64,000 nt of DNA from Solen grandis (Eukaryota; Mollusca; Bivalvia; Adapedonta; Solenidae). The translations under genes were made by a program, and so were the position numbers. Positions within the stretch are counted from its first letter, which is position 1. Every line of letters begins with the position of its first letter. This document shows, one piece after another, positions 11,662-19,717 of the stretch. The notes under the pieces were generated by a model that saw nothing but the letters and a program-made list of their open reading frames with translations, made no database searches and had not been told where the DNA came from. The stretch is from contig CM037792.1 of NCBI GenBank assembly GCA_021229015.1, positions 39,349,890-39,413,889 on the forward strand, given 5' to 3'.

Positions 11662-11787
11662 ATGGACAAATCTCTGCGGGAAAAGCAGTCAGATGGAGAG
11701 AAAAAAAAAGAGGATGATCATATAATTGAGGCTGAAAACAGTTATATGAAACAGGACCAGGAACAGAACTCAAACCAGGATCTTTAG
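11662..11787 (+). CDS. Small charged ORF with optimal Kozak context, unknown
   Basis: The ATG at 11662 lies in CACCATGG, an ideal vertebrate/invertebrate start context, with an upstream in-frame stop. It reads 41 codons to TAG. The product begins MDKSLREKQSDGEKKKEDD, is very hydrophilic (Lys/Glu/Asp/Gln/Asn-rich) and has no membrane segment or Cys. No family is recognised. It could be a real micropeptide, the first coding exon of a gene whose donor was missed, or chance. Confidence 0.22.
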   Translation: MDKSLREKQSDGEKKKEDDHIIEAENSYMKQDQEQNSNQDL

Positions 11788-12518
11788 AGCAAACATGCCT
11801 CCAGAATAAATGAATGGATATCTGATAATATTTACATGCATAATAATTTATGGCTTCGTTTTCTAAATATGATTCTTTCATTTGCATTTCATTTTGGGTA
11901 ATTCTTTAAATCCCTGTTATCATTTGCGATAAAAAAATCAGAATGCTAATGTGGGTCGCTTTATACCTCTCATTTCTTCTTTCAAATGCTCAGAACGACA
12001 CGTCGCTTACAGAAGATACATATGTACAACCGTGAACGGTTCGATAATTTTTCTGTGATATTGAGAAAAGCGTGCGTTTTTTTTGTCTCGATATTTGTGG
12101 CAAAATTACGTCATACTTATCTGAAAACGACAATTAGGTTGCCAGAGTAACGCGAGTAGCACTGAATATATCGAAAGATACGAATAAGTTTATATCGATC
12201 TTGCCTTAGACATCGCCTCTTTGAGTAGTTTAGGTTTGGCGCTGGTCACGTGGAATCTTTCAGAAGGAAGAGGACGGCGGCGAGTAAAGAACCAGACCAT
12301 CTTGCAAATAATTCCCTGTAAACTGTATTCAAACCGATATTTGAATTTGCCTACCAATTTCAAATTTCAGGTGGAAAATGAATATATTTTATGTATACAT
12401 ATTTTACATATTACGTTTATATTTTGTTCAGATAGATTCGCTGCAGAGGATTCGAACCCTGAAAAGGGGTGCATTCCAGCTTGCTTGCAATAGAATCGAT
12501 GGTTTGACCCGGGCATCT
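11788..12518. other. No confirmed gene
   Basis: Mostly AT-rich. A more GC-rich patch at 12220-12310 is open on both strands but has no recognised domain or clear splice sites. Confidence 0.4.
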
Positions 12519-12519
12519 A

Positions 12520-12760
12520 TAACCCTTTCCCTCATAGAGGAAACCATGAAAAGACCTACGCGAACAGCATAAAACCAGATCAGCCTGCGAGTAACTCGCA
12601 GGCTGATCAGGTTTTATGCTGTTCGCTGCTCCTCAGTGGTCTGGAAATGAGGACTTTATAATTAAATTTGGTAAGGTTTAACTGTGGTTTTCTGCAGATC
12701 AGGCTTTACGTGGTACCTATTGAGTGCGTCAAAATGAGTCTATATGAGGGAAAGCGTTAA
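12520..12760. mobile_element. MITE/foldback element with internal hairpin
   Basis: The outer inverted ends are 'aaccctttccctcata' (12521) and its complement 'tatgagggaaagcgtt' (12743). Inside is an almost perfect hairpin at 12560-12626: arms GCGAACAGCATAAAACC...CTGCGAG with a tiny loop and one mismatch. There is no coding capacity. Size (~240 bp) and terminal inverted repeats fit a non-autonomous DNA transposon. Confidence 0.6.
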
Positions 12761-13024
12761 TGCATTGTTACATCGTATATAGCTCACGCAGTATACAACT
12801 TTCACGTGAGAGCTCACCGTAAGCTGTATACGTTTAGATGCTGCATATCGCCGTATATAGCTCATTTCTGAAAGATGATGACGATCATCATCATTGTTGT
12901 CGTCAGCAGCATCATTATCATCAACAAAGTGTTGCGAATTCATGTAGTTGTTGCTATCATTGTTGTTGATGTTAATATTTCAAATTGTATTATTGCTGAT
13001 ACTGTAGAGGTAGTAAATGGGAAG

Positions 13025-13195
13025 TGTGTCTGTCTGTGTTTATGTCCGTCCGTCCGTCCATCTGTTCGTTCGTCTTTTAACCGCAGTAACGTTTCATTAG
13101 AAAAATTACAGGTGTTATAATTTTACAGAGGATTTAAAACTTTTGGGGGGTTGGGTGGAAGAGGGTGGGGTCTCGCGTGGGGGAAGGATCATAGT
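13025..13195. repeat. (CCGT)n and G-rich low-complexity DNA
   Basis: 'gtccgtccgtccatctgttcg' followed by a run of 'gggggttgggtgg' type sequence. Noncoding. Confidence 0.7.
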
Positions 13196-13379
13196 CACTT
13201 TTATTTTTGAAATATAAGACGGGGGTCATTTTTATGGGGTCACTTTTCTTCGTTACACATATTTTGGGTATCAGCAAAATTCTGAGTCATTTCGTACACA
13301 TTTTTGGCCGTTGCGCTGATTTTATATAATAGGCACGTGTTTACTGATTTTGAACGGTGGTCCGTTTTTTGGTCATTTA

Positions 13380-13825
13380 TCATCATTCACGAAGTACTCA
13401 GTACTGGGTCTACCCAGGAACTTGTCTCCTATGTATCGGTGCTATACACCGTACACGTAAAAGAACCAAGGAGTATATTCGAAAAAGAGCTAGGGTATCC
13501 CACCCAGACTCCCTTTTATCCAAACAATATATTTTCTACCTGCTGTCTCCTCAACAAATAGTAGAGCCCCATTGAAAATTCTTGGGTTATCCTTGGACGC
13601 AAGGTCTAAATAAAGAAACACACATGGTCATTTTTCCACATTCTACTCGCCGTAGACATGTGGCATGATACCACAACTAGTCACATTATCCTAACACCGG
13701 ACCAACCAGTCCTGGAACTACCCTGTGATATATGCTTAGCGCCAAACAGGGACTCACCAGTACACTTTTTAACGAGTTTGGTGTGTCGAGGCGGACGCTC
13801 TAACCACTCGGCCACCGTGGACTAA
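13380..13825 (-). mobile_element. tRNA-derived SINE, minus strand
   Basis: On the minus strand the element starts near 13825 with 'ggccgagtggttagagcg' (A-box region of a Leu/Ser-like tRNA), then 'tccgcctcgacacacc'. The body contains 'ggataatgtgactagttgtg', shared with the plus-strand copy at 3015-3270. The distal part (13390-13560) contains 'cgtaaaagaaccaagg' and 'aaaaagagctagggtatc', probably the tail of the same or an adjoining element. Confidence 0.65.
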
Positions 13826-13857
13826 AAAAAGCTACCTTCATAATAAAAAATATATAA

Positions 13858-13884
13858 TATCATCATCATCATCATCATCATTAT
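13858..13884. repeat. (ATC)n microsatellite beside assembly gap
   Basis: Pure ATC triplets ending sixteen bases before the gap, a plausible reason for the assembly break. Confidence 0.9.
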
Positions 13885-13900
13885 CATTGCTACTAATACT

Positions 13901-14000
13901 NNNNNNNNNNNNNNNNNNNNNNNNNNNNNNNNNNNNNNNNNNNNNNNNNNNNNNNNNNNNNNNNNNNNNNNNNNNNNNNNNNNNNNNNNNNNNNNNNNNN
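13901..14000. other. Assembly gap (100 N)
   Basis: Exactly 100 N, the conventional size for a gap of unknown length. It lies on the 3' side of the visible macroH2A exons, so a missing exon may sit inside it. Confidence 1.
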
Positions 14001-14708
14001 TTTCTAGTATGTATTAATATAAAACCACAAAGATACATCAACCCTATCTTATAGAAACAATGAAATCAACCCTAGCCAAAAACACTTAAACTATCTCAAA
14101 CTTTCATTAATACCTTATCTGAAACCACCACCCTATTGCAATTACACCATCAAGTGCTTTGATGGCAGTTTGAAATTTGGTTCTATACCCTGAGAAAAAC
14201 AACATGTGCACTATTACATAGTACATATTATAACATGACAATTCCATCAAACGTTTTATTCGGCTCTAGTAAATCAGCCCATAGTCCCACTGCTAATTTT
14301 CTTTTAAATCTGTATAATTATACAGTCAACCTTCTTCTAAACCAACAACAGACTGACTCAAATTTGCTCTCTGTCGCACTTTTATACTACTACATAGTCC
14401 AAATGCCCCTAAACTGTCTACAATTACTAAAATCATTAATCAGAACCCTCCAAGAAGTCTTATAGGAAAATAATCATATCAATAACATTGATTTCAACCT
14501 TTTGGCGATAAGATTCAGATCCTGGTGAATAAATAAATGCAACATACATAACAAGGGAAACAACTTTTGCAACGCAGCCTAAAAATATCTGCCTATAATA
14601 ATATACATTACACCAGTAATTTACACAATGCCCTCCAAATAAACAGTTCAACATTGTATTTTTAAGAATACAAACTAATCAGTCATTTTATATTTAAAAA
14701 TATGTTAC
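14001..14708. other. No confirmed gene, presumed macroH2A intron 2
   Basis: AT-rich. The next macroH2A exon would be expected on the minus strand here or further left. None was found with confidence. Confidence 0.45.
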
Positions 14709-14815
14709 CAAATGCAGTTCTTCATCATTTGCAACTGCCAGAAGAATATGCCTTGGAGTGACTCTTGTCTTCTTGTTGTCGCGAGCAGCATTTCCAGCCA
14801 ATTCAAGTATTTCAG
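14709..14815 (-). CDS. macroH2A: macroH2A-type histone, exon encoding C-terminal part of histone fold
   Basis: This exon is too short for ORF searches but unmistakable on the minus strand. After a pyrimidine-rich acceptor (TTTTCATTTTCAG, ending at 14816) it reads (A)[15 protein letters not shown], then [19 protein letters not shown], and stops at a GTAACA donor (14708-14703). This is the conserved H2A alpha-2/alpha-3 and docking region ([20 protein letters not shown]). The preceding exon supplies one base of the first Ala codon (phase 1), so the splice frame matches exactly. MacroH2A replaces H2A in nucleosomes and is linked to silent chromatin. No frameshift or stop is present, which suggests a functional gene. 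Confidence 0.9.
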
Positions 14816-14854
14816 CTGAAAATGAAAATAAGAAATTACACTCTAAACCAGCTC

Positions 14855-15275
14855 ATTCACCGATGAGCATTGAATAAGAATTTCATTTTCAACTATGTGT
14901 GTATTACGTCTACCAGTTGCATGATGGTCACCGAATACAACCATCCGTGATTGTTAAGAAAATGGATGGTTTCCCCATCATAGGCAATACTGTCACAGAT
15001 GGTATTGAAACTAAAACCAATATTTAGATTTTCTTTTTCCATTTGCTGTCACTTTGCTCATCACATTTACTCTCCATGTGCTGAACCTATGAAATCACTA
15101 CCCTGAACTGGGGAAAATGCCATTTGCAGAAAGTGTTATGTGGTACCACAAGCACCTGCTTCAGGGATGCAGTATACTATATTTGACAGATTTCTCTGAA
15201 ATTGTGTCTACAAAAATAGCATTTTCGCATGTAATGTGACCTACACTTGCCAAGTTTATTTGTCAGGATACAAAG
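14855..15275. repeat. Unnamed dispersed repeat, copy 2
   Basis: Colinear with 9352-9780 (see that entry) and lies inside macroH2A intron 1. The shared end is 'atgtgacctacacttgcc'. It is diverged in the middle and has lost the 'gcgcatgcgc' palindrome. Confidence 0.65.
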
Positions 15276-16082
15276 AAATTCAGCAACATTACTGTGGGAG
15301 AGTAGATTTTTTTTTTTTTTTTTATTTCTACCGATCATCTGTGAAAGAGCTGCATTAAAACTGTATTTATTATTGTGCCAATTTACCTTATAAGTAAAAC
15401 TACTGCCTCAATATTCACCTATCAAACTGATATTTTGTTTTCTGATTTCTGTGGAATAGCGTATAGCAGGTGAGGTTATTTCTACAGGAGTAATATTTTG
15501 CAGTTTTGCCATAAAAAAGAGTCAGTTTTTTCTATAGATAGATTATTTTTCTGCGATTTCTTAATCTAGGAAGAATCTATTTTTGCGCTTGCTTACTTTG
15601 ACAAAAGAAAATTAAAATCTTATATTCAAGTATCCTTTCATTCAAGGGAGATCACTTTATATTACACCCTCTACCATACCATATATACATGATTTAACTG
15701 CTGGTATAGATATAATAAAGTTACTACTAGAAATCTATCACAATATTACTTAACTTTTTTATAGATTTGCAAATACAATCTTAAACCAGATTTTTCAATA
15801 GTGTATAATTATATTATAGGAAGATGGCCAAAATGTCTCACCCAGGCTCAGTAATGCTGGTAATGCATTGGTTCACTTAGGAAGCAGTACACTTGCGAAA
15901 AATATGCACAGTCTGCATTGTTAGCGTGTAATAAGGAAGGTGACACATTGTGTGGCAATAATTAGCAAAGATTACGAAGAAAAGTGGTCACACTGTCTTA
16001 TCTGGCTATTATATTATAAATATGACTGCTCCAATGTGATTTCATCAATTTCCTATAATTACCACACATCTGACAATTTATT
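15276..16082. other. macroH2A intron 1, no gene seen
   Basis: AT-rich intronic DNA with a poly-T tract at 15308-15323. The open frame at 15940-16137 runs into the LTR of the miniature element and is not a gene. Confidence 0.5.
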
Positions 16083-16086
16083 GAGA

Positions 16087-16234
16087 TGTAGCCGGGTACA
16101 GGTATTTGGTGATAAATCAATAGGCAATAAGACATGAGTGTCTCGATAGCTCAGTGGTAGAGCGCAGGAACGGTAGTCCTGAGGCCCTGGGTTCGAGTCC
16201 CGGTCGAGCCATGATTTTTTCACCACCTGTTACA
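16087..16234 (+). repeat. Left LTR of the tRNA-carrying TRIM
   Basis: It begins TGTAGCCGGGTACAGG and ends CACCACCTGTTACA. About 53 bp precede the tRNA-like unit. T6 and a 17-bp end follow it. I see no difference from the right LTR across 148 bp, which implies a recent insertion or gene conversion. Confidence 0.85.
16140..16210 (+). tRNA. tRNA-like Pol III unit inside left LTR (anticodon position GGT)
   Basis: It folds as a cloverleaf. The acceptor stem pairs 6 of 7 (GTCTCGA/TCGAGCC), the D stem GCTC/GAGC 4 of 4, the anticodon stem CAGGA/TCCTG 5 of 5, and the T stem CTGGG/CCCGG 5 of 5 with one G-T. The T loop is canonical TTCGAGT. The anticodon position reads GGT (Thr), but base 33 is C instead of the near-universal T, so decoding is doubtful. 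A box TAGCTCAGTGG, B box GGTTCGAGTCC and a T6 stop 4 bases downstream make Pol III transcription plausible. Confidence 0.7.
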
Positions 16235-16236
16235 TT

Positions 16237-16254
16237 TGGCGCCCAACGTAAATA
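16237..16254 (+). promoter_or_regulatory. Primer-binding-site-like sequence of the TRIM
   Basis: TGGCGCCCAACGTAAATA begins 2 bases after the left LTR. It starts with TGG, the complement of tRNA 3' CCA, as LTR retrotransposon primer sites do. It is not complementary to the 3' end of the element's own tRNA-like unit beyond TGGC, so that unit is probably not its primer. Confidence 0.65.
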
Positions 16255-16268
16255 ACCTACTGTTTGAT

Positions 16269-16394
16269 ATGGCTACTGCTTCGGCACCTCAAGAACTTTT
16301 CACAATGTTCTTTGTCTCAAAGAATTCGGGACGAATTCTAAATTTGGAGGGGGAATATGTAGCCGGGTACAGGTATTTGGTGATAAATCAATAG
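16269..16394 (+). CDS. 41-codon ORF spanning TRIM interior and right LTR
   Basis: ATG at 16269, TAG at 16392-16394. The product starts MATASAPQELF and its later part, GRILNLEGEYVAGYRY, crosses the purine tract into the right LTR. LTR retrotransposon pol or gag ends often run through the purine tract, so this may be a fusion of a gag start and a pol end left by internal deletion of a larger parent. Translation is unproven. Confidence 0.3.
   Translation: MATASAPQELFTMFFVSKNSGRILNLEGEYVAGYRYLVINQ
16345..16357 (+). promoter_or_regulatory. Polypurine tract of the TRIM
   Basis: GGAGGGGGAA followed by TA directly abuts the right LTR, the expected plus-strand priming site. Confidence 0.7.
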
Positions 16395-16505
16395 GCAATA
16401 AGACATGAGTGTCTCGATAGCTCAGTGGTAGAGCGCAGGAACGGTAGTCCTGAGGCCCTGGGTTCGAGTCCCGGTCGAGCCATGATTTTTTCACCACCTG
16501 TTACA
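16358..16505 (+). repeat. Right LTR of the tRNA-carrying TRIM
   Basis: Same 148-bp sequence as the left LTR as far as can be read, followed by the GAGA target duplication. Confidence 0.85.
16411..16481 (+). tRNA. tRNA-like Pol III unit inside right LTR
   Basis: Identical to the unit at 16140-16210, with the same cloverleaf, A/B boxes and T6 terminator. Confidence 0.65.
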
Positions 16506-16917
16506 GAGAGAATACCCTTTGGCTGGTTATATTGTTTTTAAGCTAGAGGTAAACAAACTCCTATTGGTAATAAAATACAGCAACATCGTATTAATAGAGA
16601 TTAGTATTTAAAGAATATTTTTCTACTGCAAGTTTATTTTCACGGATTTTATTTCTATGCTCTTCTTGTTGCACTGCGTAATGGGCGTATGGCATTAGAT
16701 ATGAGAGTCCATGACAACATGCATGAATATTTTACGAATATTAACTTGAGATTTGGAAATGGTTACCATTTGACCTCAAAATGGTTATGAATCGACCACA
16801 AAGGTTACAAATTATTTCAGCTATGAATTTATCACAACCTTTTTGTTTGGTTGCTACATCTAACAGTTGTTTATGTCACATTACCAATTACTCACAACAG
16901 GGGAGAAAGATGTGTAG

Positions 16918-16992
16918 GTTGCCAGGTAGCTTTGTCGGTAGAGCATTAGCCCTCCAAGTGAAAGGCCCCGGGTTCGAGTCTCAGTCAGGCTG
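16918..16992 (+). tRNA. tRNA-like unit in first LTR of the second element (anticodon position TCC)
   Basis: A-box region TAGCTTTGTCGGTAGAGC and B box GGTTCGAGTCT are present and a T7-8 run follows. The anticodon position reads TCC (Gly-like), but base 33 is C and stems are partly mispaired. The sequence is distinct from the unit at 16140. Confidence 0.5.
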
Positions 16993-17067
16993 CATATTTT
17001 TTTCACCCTGTGACATTTGGTGCCCTCACAGTACAGATTACTCAAAATAGGGGAGAAAGATGTGAAA

Positions 17068-17134
17068 GCAGCCCGTTAGCTCAGTCAGTAGAGTATTCTC
17101 CTTGTAATCAAAAGTTCGAGTCCAGGTCAGACTG
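17068..17134 (+). tRNA. Degenerate tRNA-like unit in second LTR (anticodon position TGT)
   Basis: GTTAGCTCAGTCAGTAGAG and AGTTCGAGTCC mark A- and B-box positions. The anticodon position reads TGT (Thr-like) with T33. The 3' part of the anticodon stem is eroded and the terminator is only T4. Confidence 0.45.
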
Positions 17135-17156
17135 CATATTTTCTCACCCTGTGACA

Positions 17157-17406
17157 TTTAAGTTGAAGGAATATGTGGACAGGTTCCAAATAGCCAATCA
17201 AGTCTGTTGACAACAGGTTTCTTCTATCAATGTAAGAGTAAAGCATGTGGTGACCTCCTGACAGACTTTGCAAAAAAGAATATGTGCTTATAGTTTGTGA
17301 TACTGTTCGTAAGCACTTGAATCAATGAATGGGAACTGTCAAAAAATCCGAAGGGGGGAGTTTACTGTTATATTGTGACTTTATTACGATCCATTCATGT
17401 ACTGAC
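17157..17406. other. 5' part of macroH2A intron 1
   Basis: No gene. 'ggaatatgtggacaggttcc' near 17168 resembles the purine tract and LTR start of the first TRIM and may be a truncated third LTR. Confidence 0.35.
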
Positions 17407-17578
17407 CTGTCAAATACTCGATGACAGCCGCCATATACACCGGTGCACCTGCGCCGATGCGAAAATGGTGGGTGTCTCTCTTAAGGTACCTCAGCATTCT
17501 TGCGACAGGGAAAAGGACGCCTGACCGCGCAGACTTTGATTGCAATTTCGTCTTCTTTTTGCCACCTCGTCCTGACAT
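17407..17578 (-). CDS. macroH2A: macroH2A-type histone, first coding exon
   Basis: On the minus strand the ATG at 17578 opens 57 codons plus one base, then a consensus donor ACAG|GTCAGT (17411-17401). The protein starts MSGRGGKKKTK and contains VLFPVARMLRYLKRDTHHFR and GAGAPVYMAAVIEYLT. RMLRYLK and APVYMAAVxEYLT match macroH2A rather than canonical H2A (RLLRKGN, APVYLAAVLEYL). The phase-1 exon end joins exactly to the exon at 14709-14815. Human macroH2A also carries a linker and a C-terminal macro domain; those exons were not seen. An odd point is FPVAR where family members have FPVGR. Open reading past the donor ends after seven codons. Confidence 0.9.
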
Positions 17579-17639
17579 GGTTGTTGTGTTTACTTTTTGT
17601 CACAGGAAATGACGTTTAGAGGGGATCCCGGGATCGGTT

Positions 17640-18690
17640 TTTGAAAAGCCGGGATCAGGGATATCGGGGGGGGGGGGGGGGGGGCAAGTTGCATACACAA
17701 CTATCGTTTGACGGTGATGCATTCCGAAGGGTATCTGGGGATAAAAGTGAAGGTTTTTTTTGTTGTTGTTGTTTTTGTTGTTGTTTTAAAAAAACTTGAA
17801 GACCATGGATCTAATGCCTAGGTCCCACTGGAGAATGTGGAAATACACAAAATTTCTCCCGATGGCATCACATGTTTGAGCCAAAAAGACGGAGCAGTCC
17901 CATGAGAAGCTTCGGGATTAGTCCGTTGAAACGTTCACTGATGTTTCGGCTATGGTACAATGGCCTTGTATTATCGGGGATGGCTCCCGATGATCGGAGA
18001 AGGTTCCCCGGAACTTCACCGAATTTGAAACATCATCGGGAGAATATCCCCGTAGATTAGGGGATGTATCGTTGTTATGGAGATTATGAGAATTTGGGGA
18101 TGGAATTAAGAGACAAAATCAAGAGTATACTTTGGGGGTTTTATGAGGATGCCCCCAGCAATGTCCCATGGTCTTTTTGACCGTCTCAGTCTTAGGTTGA
18201 CCTAAAAAGCAACACATTTTAGAGTACGTTTGCCGAATTTTTGCGAATGTTCTGAGATTACATCACAAGATCTGGAATGTGCCGAACTTTCGAGACATCA
18301 CCGAATCCAAGGGATTCCTCGGAGGAAAAAAATATGTCGCGGAAGCTCCGTGAATGTTTACCATGGGCTTCCGGGAGGCTATATGCGCATGTTTCACCGG
18401 CCTGTTTTCCCCGATGAAACTTCCCGAACATACAGGGAAAAATTTCAATGCAAGCAATGAAGTTCTCCCGAGGGAGTACATCCCCAATGCAAAATATGTC
18501 AAGTGAGGCTGAGCCTTGAGCGATATAATTTTATATTTTACCTTTGCAAAGCCATACTATTGAATAACTACTGTGCAATAGTATTTAAATTAGTGAATGC
18601 TTTGAATAATCATCAGTTTTAGACTCAACAGTGTAAAAGACAGTTCTGTTTAAGTCTGAGGTAAAAAAATCACTTTAAACATGTTTTGTC
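17640..18690. repeat. Partial copy of foldback-type repeat (block A)
   Basis: Shares long colinear text with 59270-60290: 'ccatggatctaatgcct', 'cggctatggtacaatggcc', 'aaacatcatcggg', 'gaatgtgccgaactttcg'. It starts near a long G-tract (17667-17686). Only one arm of the foldback structure is present. Open frames across it are not genes. Confidence 0.7.
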
Positions 18691-18798
18691 AAATATGTGG
18701 AAGGGAATACCGGGTATATGCTGTATTAGGTTCGAACTTGGTAATCTTGGCTGTCTAATTGTCGATTTGGAAGCAGCCTTCACACACAGACTTCCAAG

Positions 18799-18841
<43 letters not shown>

Positions 18842-19568
18842 GGCGCGCGTTTTAGGGTCGGACGGTTGCAGAAGGTTTGGGTCCCATCTGCGTGTCGATT
18901 TTTGTACATTTTTTTCTAATTGTTAAATCAGTGACAAAACAAACAATATTCAGTAATAAAAGATGTTGATTTTTAATATAAAATCTTTAATATCCGTTTT
19001 ATTTTGCACATAAATTGTGTTTTCAGTTTATTAATATTTCGTATTCATCGACTTATTAGTAACATTGCTCAATGACTGATTACCTGGATTTAGTGAATTA
19101 GTGATCATGCATAATCTACATATACATTGTTCCAAAATATGGATTGTCCTTAACTATGGCAGATTGAAATTTTCAAATTCATTCATTTCTTTTTCATATT
19201 TTTACAAATTTAAAATACATCAGTGTGTCTATATTAAGAGACCGTGAATACACATACATGTAGATTTTTATATTCGTAAATATTAAAAATGTGAACATGA
19301 TGATGTATCGGCCTACTGTTTGTATTTATTCTTTTCAGGAAAAATATTTTGAGGAGTTAGTTTCATAAAAATAATACTTCAAAGAGTTCTGTAAAAATAG
19401 GAAAGATATTTAGAAACACAATCCATTTCTGATTAAGTTTAATTTGCATGGATAGCGATAGGTATGCATCTACTCTGCAGAATCTTAAAAAAAAATTGCT
19501 ACACTATAAAAAAAAAAAATCATTACCTTTTAAACTTTTTCAAAATCGAAATCGGCAATTTTTCATAC
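18691..19568. repeat. Duplicated block A2, left of the Gypsy insertion
   Basis: Colinear with 60500-61150: 'taggttcgaactt', 'attgtcgatttggaagcag', 'gggtcggacggttgcagaa', 'atgactgattacctgga'. It contains a 39-bp A-run (18800-18838). It is interrupted at 19573 by the retrotransposon and resumes at 23838/23843. Confidence 0.75.
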
Positions 19569-19573
19569 CTGCC
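19569..19573. repeat. Target site duplication CTGCC (left)
   Basis: CTGCC at 19569-19573 recurs at 23838-23842, immediately outside the element ends. Confidence 0.8.
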
Positions 19574-19592
19574 TGTAGTGTATCAGTGTTTG
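19574..19592. repeat. Terminal inverted repeat, left end
   Basis: TGTAGTGTATCAGTGTTTG, an exact inverted match to 23819-23837. Confidence 0.85.
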
Positions 19593-19717
19593 TTTTGGAA
19601 CTGAGCAGTTTCCGTCTGTGCGGAAAATTTATTGCTTTATCCCTCGCCCCTCGATACGTTTAATAGGTGTCAGATAAGGTCAGCAAGATCCTAGGCGAAT
19701 TAAGTGTCCATCTTTAT

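Larger units (their letters stand above)
16087..16505 (+). mobile_element. Miniature LTR retrotransposon (TRIM) with tRNA-like genes in its LTRs
   Basis: Whole element, 419 bp. Two 148-bp direct repeats (16087-16234 and 16358-16505) appear identical, begin TG and end CA, and flank a 123-bp interior. Bases 16083-16086 and 16506-16509 are both GAGA, a 4-bp target duplication like those of Ty3/Gypsy integrases. A primer-binding-site-like sequence follows the left repeat and a purine tract precedes the right one. There is no gag or pol, so it must be mobilised in trans. Each LTR contains a tRNA-like unit with A box, B box and T6. Known TRIMs are of this size. Cassandra TRIMs in plants carry 5S rRNA promoters in their LTRs, the closest analogue known to me. 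It lies antisense inside macroH2A intron 1. Confidence 0.85.
16885..17156 (+). mobile_element. Second tRNA-LTR miniature element, tandem LTR-interior-LTR form
   Basis: LTR-like repeats 16911-17015 and 17061-17156 both start TGTG, are preceded by the same purine tract AGGGGAGAAAGA, contain a tRNA-like unit and T-run, and end CACCCTGTGACA. The first is followed by TTTGGTGCCCTCAC, matching the TTTGGCGCCC of the first TRIM. The interior is only 45 bp. Sequence left of the first LTR ('attactcacaacaggggagaaaga') copies the end of the interior, so this is a tandem LTR-interior array left by LTR-LTR recombination. The right part has drifted more, so it is older than the GAGA-flanked copy. Confidence 0.7.

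Noticed and set aside
12220..12320. Exon-like GC-richer patch open on both strands
   Set aside because: No consistent splice sites and no recognisable residues on either strand.
14100..14160. Possible macroH2A third exon on the minus strand (CTTGATGGTGTAATTGCAAT followed by GGTGGTGG)
   Set aside because: It faintly recalls the LLKGVTIAxGG segment, but would need several indels and lacks clear splice sites.
16140..16210. Functional host tRNA-Thr gene
   Set aside because: Base 33 of the anticodon loop is C, one acceptor pair is broken, and the unit is part of a duplicated LTR. It is better read as a tRNA-like promoter unit.
16300..16497. Minus-strand 65-codon frame over the TRIM
   Set aside because: Antisense shadow of the LTR and tRNA-like unit; text such as SWLDRDSNPGPQDYRSCAL is a common antisense-tRNA artefact.
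17872..18502. Open frames on both strands
   Set aside because: They lie in the foldback repeat shared with 59270-60290 and are not conserved as frames between copies.
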